This document shows positions 59,458 to 64,000 of a stretch of 64,000 nt of DNA, piece by piece. The notes below the pieces were generated by a model. The model was not told the DNA's origin. It was given only the letters and a program-made list of their open reading frames with translations, and made no database searches. The position numbers and the translations under genes are program-made. The stretch comes from Paenibacillus cymbidii (GTDB lineage Bacteria > Bacillota > Bacilli > Paenibacillales > NBRC-103111). The stretch spans positions 62,001 to 126,000 of the forward strand of contig NZ_SHLX01000022.1 of NCBI RefSeq assembly GCF_004764705.1. The letters run 5' to 3'. The stretch's first letter is position 1; every line of letters begins with the position of its first letter.

Positions 59458-61182
59458 TCAATCGTGGAAATTGGTGCCGTCGTACGTTTTGCCGATAATG
59501 CCGGCGCGGATGACGAAATCGCCGAAATGCTCGCCGTCGTGCCGCTCCTGCGCATATTGATTAATAATCGGCGTCAAGGTGGACAAAATTTCTTCTTCGC
59601 CGATGTTTTCCTTGTACATCTTGTTCAGCCGGTCGCCCGCAAAGCCGGCGCCCAAATACAGGTTGTATTTGCCCGGCGCTTTGCCGGTGAAGGCAATTTC
59701 GCCGAGAAACGGCCGCGCGCAGCCGTTCGGGCAGCCCGTCATGCGAATGACGATCGATTCGTCGCCGAGGCCCGCTTCGGCCAAAACCGGCTCCAGCTTG
59801 CCGAGCAAATCGGGCATATAACGCTCCGACTCCGCCATGGCAAGGCCGCAGGTCGGCAGCGCGACGCATGCCATCGAGCTCTTGCGCAGCACCGAGTTGT
59901 GCTCGCCGCCGGTCAGTCCGTATTCCTGGACCAGCGCTTCGACTTTTTTCTTCTTCTGCGTCGTGACGTTGCCGATGATCAGGTTCTGATTGGGCGTCAG
60001 CCGGAAATCGCCGGTATGGACGCGGGCAATCTCGCGCAGGCCGGTCATTTGCCGGGCGCTGCCTTCGTCCTTGATTCGCCCGTTCTCGAGAAACAGCGTC
60101 AGGTGCCACTTGCCGTTGTTGCCTTTGACCCAGCCGTAGCGGTCGCCGTTGTGATCGAACTTGTAGGGACGCTCTGCTTCGAGCTTCCAGCCGAGCCGCT
60201 CGTGCAATTCTTCGATGAACCACTCGATGCCGCGGTCGTCGATCGTATATTTGAAGCGGGCATGCTTGCGCACGGAACGGTCGCCGTGGTCGCGCTGGAT
60301 CATAACGGTCTTCTCGGCCACTTCGAGCACCTGCTCCGGCCTGCAGAAGCCGATGACGCGGGCAAGCTGCGGATATGTTTTCGGATCGCCGTACGACATG
60401 CCCATGCCGCCGCCTACCGCAACATTAAAGCCAAGCAGCTTGTTGTCGCCACCTAACACCGCAATCAACCCGAGATCCTGCGAAAACACGTCGACATCGT
60501 TCGACGGGGGGACGGCAACGCCGATTTTGAATTTGCGCGGCAAATACACTTTGCCGTAAATCGGCTCGACCTCTTTGCCTTCTTCTTCGGTCGGAAGCAC
60601 TTTTTCGCCGTCGAGCCAAATTTCGTGATAAGCCTTCGTTGCAGGCTCCAGATGCTGGCTAAGCTTCGATGCCCATGCGTATACTTCGCCGTGCACATCC
60701 GACTGGTAGGGGTTCGGGTTGCACATGACGTTGCGGTTGACGTCGCCGCAAGCGGCAAGCGTCGTCAGCAGGACGTCGTTGACTTCGCGGATGGAGCTCT
60801 TCATGTTCCACTTCAGAATACCGTGAAACTGGAACGACTGGCGGGTCGTCAGCCGGATTTGGCCATTGGCGTATTTCTGCGCCATGCCGTCCAGCACGAG
60901 CCATTGCTCCGGAGTCACGACGCCGCCCGGGGCGCGGACGCGCAGCATGAACTGGTAAGCGGGCTCAAGCTTCTGCTTCTGCCGCTCGTTGCGCAAATCG
61001 CGGTCGTCCTGCATATAACTGCCGTGAAATTTCATCAACCGGTTGTCGTCGTGCGAAATCGCTCCGGTGATCGGATCGAGCAAACTTTCCTCAAGCGTCC
61101 CCCGCAAGTAGTTGCTCCGGACTTTGATGTCTTCGACATCGCTCGGCGGGCCTTGCGGCGGGAGCGGTTTATGATGGGCCAT
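59458..61182 (-). CDS. cysI: Sulfite reductase hemoprotein subunit
   Basis: A 574-residue siroheme/4Fe-4S protein that reduces sulfite to sulfide in cysteine synthesis. The cluster ligands are in CVALPTCGLAMAE and TGCPNGCARPF. Siroheme-contact blocks RLTTRQSFQFHGI and NVMCNPNPYQ are present. Start taken at the ATG of MAHHKPLPPQG; a GTG four codons earlier overlaps the ribosome binding site. It follows cysJ closely (28 bp) and the two subunits form the NADPH-dependent enzyme. No sulfate-activation genes are in the window. Confidence 0.95.
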   Translation of the reverse strand: MAHHKPLPPQGPPSDVEDIKVRSNYLRGTLEESLLDPITGAISHDDNRLMKFHGSYMQDDRDLRNERQKQKLEPAYQFMLRVRAPGGVVTPEQWLVLDGMAQKYANGQIRLTTRQSFQFHGILKWNMKSSIREVNDVLLTTLAACGDVNRNVMCNPNPYQSDVHGEVYAWASKLSQHLEPATKAYHEIWLDGEKVLPTEEEGKEVEPIYGKVYLPRKFKIGVAVPPSNDVDVFSQDLGLIAVLGGDNKLLGFNVAVGGGMGMSYGDPKTYPQLARVIGFCRPEQVLEVAEKTVMIQRDHGDRSVRKHARFKYTIDDRGIEWFIEELHERLGWKLEAERPYKFDHNGDRYGWVKGNNGKWHLTLFLENGRIKDEGSARQMTGLREIARVHTGDFRLTPNQNLIIGNVTTQKKKKVEALVQEYGLTGGEHNSVLRKSSMACVALPTCGLAMAESERYMPDLLGKLEPVLAEAGLGDESIVIRMTGCPNGCARPFLGEIAFTGKAPGKYNLYLGAGFAGDRLNKMYKENIGEEEILSTLTPIINQYAQERHDGEHFGDFVIRAGIIGKTYDGTNFHD

Positions 61183-61210
61183 CGAAGAGGGCACCTCGCT
61201 TTCGTTCTGT

Positions 61211-63067
61211 TTAGTAAACGTCCCGCTGGTAGCGCTTCTGCTGCTGCAAGTCGGTCAAATAGGCCGCCGCTTGCTCCGCGGACAGACCGCCTTCGCTTTG
61301 GAGAATTTGACCGAGCGTGGCGTGAACGTCGTGCGCCATATGCTTCTCGTCGCCGCAAACGTACACATAAGCGCCTTGCTGCAGCCATTCATACAGCTCG
61401 CGGCTCTTCTCCAGCATGCGGTGCTGGACGTAAACCTTGCGGTCCGTATCGCGCGAGAACGCAACATCCATGCGCGTCAAGGTGCCTTCCTTCAGCCACT
61501 TCTGCCATTCGATCTGGTACAGGAAATCGGTCAGGAAATGCTGGTCGCCGTAGAACAGCCACGACTTGCCTGCCGCTCCCGTCTCTTCGCGCTCCTGCAG
61601 GAACGAACGGAACGGCGCTACACCGGTGCCCGGTCCGATCATGATGATCGGCGCTTCGGGATCTGCCGGCAGTTTGAAGTTCGGATTTTCGTTGATGTAA
61701 ACGGCGATCTTGTCGCCTTCCAGGAGCCGTTCCGCGCTGTGCACGGAGCAGACGCCGAACCGCTCGCGACCGTTCGCTTCGTATCGTACCGCCCGAATCG
61801 TCACATGGACTTCGTCCGGATTCGCCTTGCTGCTGCTGGCGATCGAATACAGACGCGCCGGCAGCTTGCGCAGAATGGCGACAAAATCCGCCGCGGCCAC
61901 TTGCCATGGCCCGAAGTCTTGCGCCAGATCGAGCAAGTCGCGGCCCTTCAGGTAGGCGCGCAGTTCATGCTCGCGCTCCGGCTGCAGCAAATCGCGCAGC
62001 GCGTCGCCGCCGCCGAGCTTCGCCGCCTGCTCCAGCAGCGGTTTCGTCAGCACGGTAATTTCGTAATGGCGCAGCAGCGCTTCGCGCAGCGACGCTTTGT
62101 CGCCGTTCTTGTTCGCTACGACAGGCGTTTCCGCCTGCCAGCCCATCGCGGCGATCAGCCGATCGACAAGCTCGGGATGGTTCTCCGGATAAATGCCGAG
62201 GCAATCGCCGGGCTCGAACGAAAGTCCCGAGCCTTCGAGCGAAAGCTCGAGATGGCGCGTTTCCCGCTGCGAGCCGCGTCCGTTCAAATCGACGTTCGCG
62301 AGCACTTCGGCGTAGAAAGGATTGGAACGCGAGTACGCAGACGTCGCAGCCGCCGTGCCGACAGCCGCGGCAGCCGGTGCGGCCGAAGCCGTCGCGCCGC
62401 CGGTAGCGCGGAAAGCGTCAACGACGCTGGCGATCCAGGCCGCCGCCGGTTCGTCGTAGTCGACGTCGCAGTCGACGCGCGGCGCAAGGCGTTTGCCGCC
62501 AAGCTCTTCCAGGCGCTGGTCGAAATCTTTGCCCGTCTTGCAAAAAAACTCATAGGAGCTGTCGCCGAGCGCCAGCACCGAAAACCGGAAATCTTCCAGC
62601 TGCGGCGCGCGTTTGCCCAGCACAAACTCGTGAAACGTCAGCGCGTTGTCCGGCGGATCGCCTTCGCCATGCGTGCTGACGACAATCAGCAGGTTGCGCG
62701 TTTTTTTCAAATTGGCCGGTTTGTAATCGCTCATCGACGACAGCGTCGTCTGAACGCCCTGTTCGTCCAGCTTGCGCTTCAGCTCTTTGGCGAGCCGCTG
62801 CGAGTTGCCGGTTTGGGAGCCGAACAGAATCGTCGCTTCCTGCGGTACGCTGGCGACAGCCGGCGCAGCGGCGGGAGATGGCGCCACGGCCAGCGCGGCG
62901 GCGGAGAGCGATGCCGCGCCTGTTTCCGCCGAAGCAGAACTGCCGGACCAAGCGGCCAAATACCCGCACAGCCACATGCGCTGCGCTTCGGTCAACTCGG
63001 GCAGCAAGCGGTTAAGCAGATCGGCTTGCTCTTGTCGAAACGGACTGTTTGTCACGTGAAGCTGCAA
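61211..63067 (-). CDS. cysJ: Sulfite reductase flavoprotein subunit
   Basis: A 618-residue flavoprotein that passes electrons from NADPH to CysI. The flavodoxin domain (FMN) begins near ILFGSQTGNSQRLAKEL. An Ala-rich linker precedes the FAD domain (RLYSIASS). The NADPH domain has IMIGPGTGVAPFRSFLQER and a C-terminal YVCGDEKHMA. The start is a TTG seven bases after GAGGTG, giving MQLHVTNSPFRQEQ, which matches the B. subtilis CysJ N-terminus. An upstream ATG adds 13 unlike residues. It is slightly longer than the Bacillus protein because of two Ala-rich linkers. Confidence 0.95.
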   Translation of the reverse strand: MQLHVTNSPFRQEQADLLNRLLPELTEAQRMWLCGYLAAWSGSSASAETGAASLSAAALAVAPSPAAAPAVASVPQEATILFGSQTGNSQRLAKELKRKLDEQGVQTTLSSMSDYKPANLKKTRNLLIVVSTHGEGDPPDNALTFHEFVLGKRAPQLEDFRFSVLALGDSSYEFFCKTGKDFDQRLEELGGKRLAPRVDCDVDYDEPAAAWIASVVDAFRATGGATASAAPAAAAVGTAAATSAYSRSNPFYAEVLANVDLNGRGSQRETRHLELSLEGSGLSFEPGDCLGIYPENHPELVDRLIAAMGWQAETPVVANKNGDKASLREALLRHYEITVLTKPLLEQAAKLGGGDALRDLLQPEREHELRAYLKGRDLLDLAQDFGPWQVAAADFVAILRKLPARLYSIASSSKANPDEVHVTIRAVRYEANGRERFGVCSVHSAERLLEGDKIAVYINENPNFKLPADPEAPIIMIGPGTGVAPFRSFLQEREETGAAGKSWLFYGDQHFLTDFLYQIEWQKWLKEGTLTRMDVAFSRDTDRKVYVQHRMLEKSRELYEWLQQGAYVYVCGDEKHMAHDVHATLGQILQSEGGLSAEQAAAYLTDLQQQKRYQRDVY

Positions 63068-63239
63068 AGATGACCACCTCGAACCTTTTGTTTGATATGC
63101 ATACATTGTCGGGCGCGATGAGAGCGCAAGTATGTCTACGCTTCATTATAAAGTAAAATGGCGACAATCCTTATCAGAATTATTGATTGACTATATGCGA
63201 GATGGTTATAGCCCCGCGGTTTTCCTTCCATATTCCGAC

Positions 63240-63264
63240 AAAAAACCGGGCTCTCCGGGCCCGG
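63240..63264 (-). terminator. Rho-independent terminator after GIY-YIG gene
   Basis: On the minus strand CCGGGC pairs with GCCCGG across a seven-base loop, followed by TTTTTT. It lies 19 bp beyond the stop codon. Confidence 0.85.
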
Positions 63265-63282
63265 CTTCCGCTAATATGCCAA

Positions 63283-63672
63283 TTACTGCCGTTTACGTTT
63301 ATTATATCCTTTGTCGTCGTAAGGCTGAAGCTTGTCAAGCCACAAGGCCAGCAGCACGTCCAGCTCGCCCTGCAGCCTGGCCCGCTCGCCGGGATCGCCG
63401 GCCGCCTCTTCCTTCGGCTTCAGCCGGTCCAACTCTTCGAACACGAAGCAGCTTGAACCGAACGTCTTCCAATCTTCCCTCAGTTCGAATATCGTATTCA
63501 TGTTCGTTTGTTTCATGAAGTCGAACCGATTGCTTGCGCCGCCCAAATCCATCGTGCCGTCGACCCATACTTTCCCGTTCGCCGTATTGCGAATCTGGTA
63601 CACGCCCACCGGCCGGATCGTTTGCGTGTAGGCCGCGGCCAATTCTTTTTTCCGCTGCTTGCCCGTTTCCAT
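63283..63672 (-). CDS. GIY-YIG-like nuclease-family protein
   Basis: A 129-residue protein resembling the small GIY-YIG proteins of Bacillales. The signature appears as GVYQIRNTANGKVWVDGT, where VWV replaces YIG. An Arg (NRFDFM) follows as in the family, and a Glu-rich helical end contains EELDRLKPKEEA. True nucleases of this fold need Tyr, Arg and Glu, and one Tyr position is altered here, so activity is uncertain. It lies 29 bp downstream of the partial gene at the window edge and probably shares its transcript. Confidence 0.75.
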   Translation of the reverse strand: METGKQRKKELAAAYTQTIRPVGVYQIRNTANGKVWVDGTMDLGGASNRFDFMKQTNMNTIFELREDWKTFGSSCFVFEELDRLKPKEEAAGDPGERARLQGELDVLLALWLDKLQPYDDKGYNKRKRQ

Positions 63673-63701
63673 CTCGTTGCCCTCCCATTCCAGCTGCCGC
63701 T

Positions 63702-64000
63702 TCAGTAGCCGAGTTCCTTCAAAATCGCCGAAAGCGTGCGCAGCCGCTCGCCGATCAGCTCATGGTCGTCGCTCAGCGCCTGGCTGAACAGCTTGATGTC
63801 TTCGTTGATCTTCTCGTTGTCCGTGCATACCGCTACAGTCATCGCGCTACCCTGCAAACCGACGCGGTCGATGACCGGCTTCTCGGGATCGTATAAATGC
63901 TCGTAACGGTACGCATCCTGGAAATGAGCCAAGCTTCTGCACACGAGAATGGAAAGGTCGAGCACGCGGTGAAGCGGCAGCTCTTCCGACTGGCGGGACC
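63702..64000 (-). CDS. Unknown protein, C-terminal part (5' end outside window)
   Basis: The open frame continues through the right edge; about 99 codons to the stop are visible. The sequence is helical with a short beta-like stretch (RVGLQGSAMTVAVCTDNEKINEDIK) and ends LRTLSAILKELGY. I do not recognise the family. A GTG at 63965 could start a shorter protein, but the frame stays open upstream (ELPLHRVLDLS), so it is treated as partial. Confidence 0.6.
   Translation of the reverse strand, partial: SRQSEELPLHRVLDLSILVCRSLAHFQDAYRYEHLYDPEKPVIDRVGLQGSAMTVAVCTDNEKINEDIKLFSQALSDDHELIGERLRTLSAILKELGY

Overview
The window is chromosomal DNA of a G+C-rich, endospore-forming Firmicute of the Paenibacillaceae (Paenibacillus/Cohnella-like). 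The evidence is sporulation genes (spo0B, spoIVFA/B, bofC-like, safA-like), the Bacillus-type order radC-mreBCD-minCD ... spoIVFB ... rplU-prp-rpmA-spo0B-obg-pheB, several YesMN-type two-component systems paired with Lpl-type sugar ABC transporters, a T-box leader, and strong GGAGG ribosome binding sites. No rRNA, tRNA, prophage, transposase or CRISPR array was found.

Layout. 1-6.5 kb: sugar ABC transporter (two permeases, lipoprotein) with its histidine kinase and AraC-type response regulator. 6.6-9.4 kb: bofC-like gene and a LysM spore protein with 17 methionine-rich octapeptide repeats. 9.5-11 kb: T-box-controlled chorismate mutase/DAHP synthase. 11.2-17 kb: amino-acid operon pheB-hom-thrC-thrB-pheA-ilvE, with a 161-bp long inverted repeat sitting on the end of pheA. 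17.2-19.3 kb: TrpD2-like gene and a gene-free, repeat-rich kilobase. 19.3-34.4 kb: core block for ribosome assembly, sporulation and cell shape, interrupted by an AraC regulator and a Gfo/Idh/MocA oxidoreductase. 34.5-43.1 kb: second two-component system and second sugar ABC transporter, separated by a frameshifted regulator-like gene.

43.4-44.8 kb holds the most unusual locus: a radical SAM protein resembling the peptide epimerase YydG, translationally coupled to a 123-residue protein with a GG motif and a Val/Ala/Ser-rich C-terminal half. It may be a RiPP-like or protein-epimerising cassette. 44.8-54.6 kb: GH4 alpha-galactosidase with an AraC regulator, a phosphodiester glycosidase, YtxH/DUF948 proteins, KDPG aldolase, a SufR-like Fe-S regulator, YutE, a 34-residue membrane peptide, thiD, a TPR protein and a YvyF-like protein. 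54.7-57.1 kb: two overlapping DGQHR-domain (DndB-like) genes with no dnd genes nearby. 57.4-59.4 kb: htpG behind a near-perfect CIRCE operator. 59.4-63.1 kb: assimilatory sulfite reductase cysJ-cysI. 63.2-64 kb: a GIY-YIG-like protein and a partial unknown gene.

Several families of short intergenic inverted repeats recur. The clearest has an ATAGCCA/TGGCTAT core and appears ten times at three loci (11.0, 33.6 and 50.5 kb).
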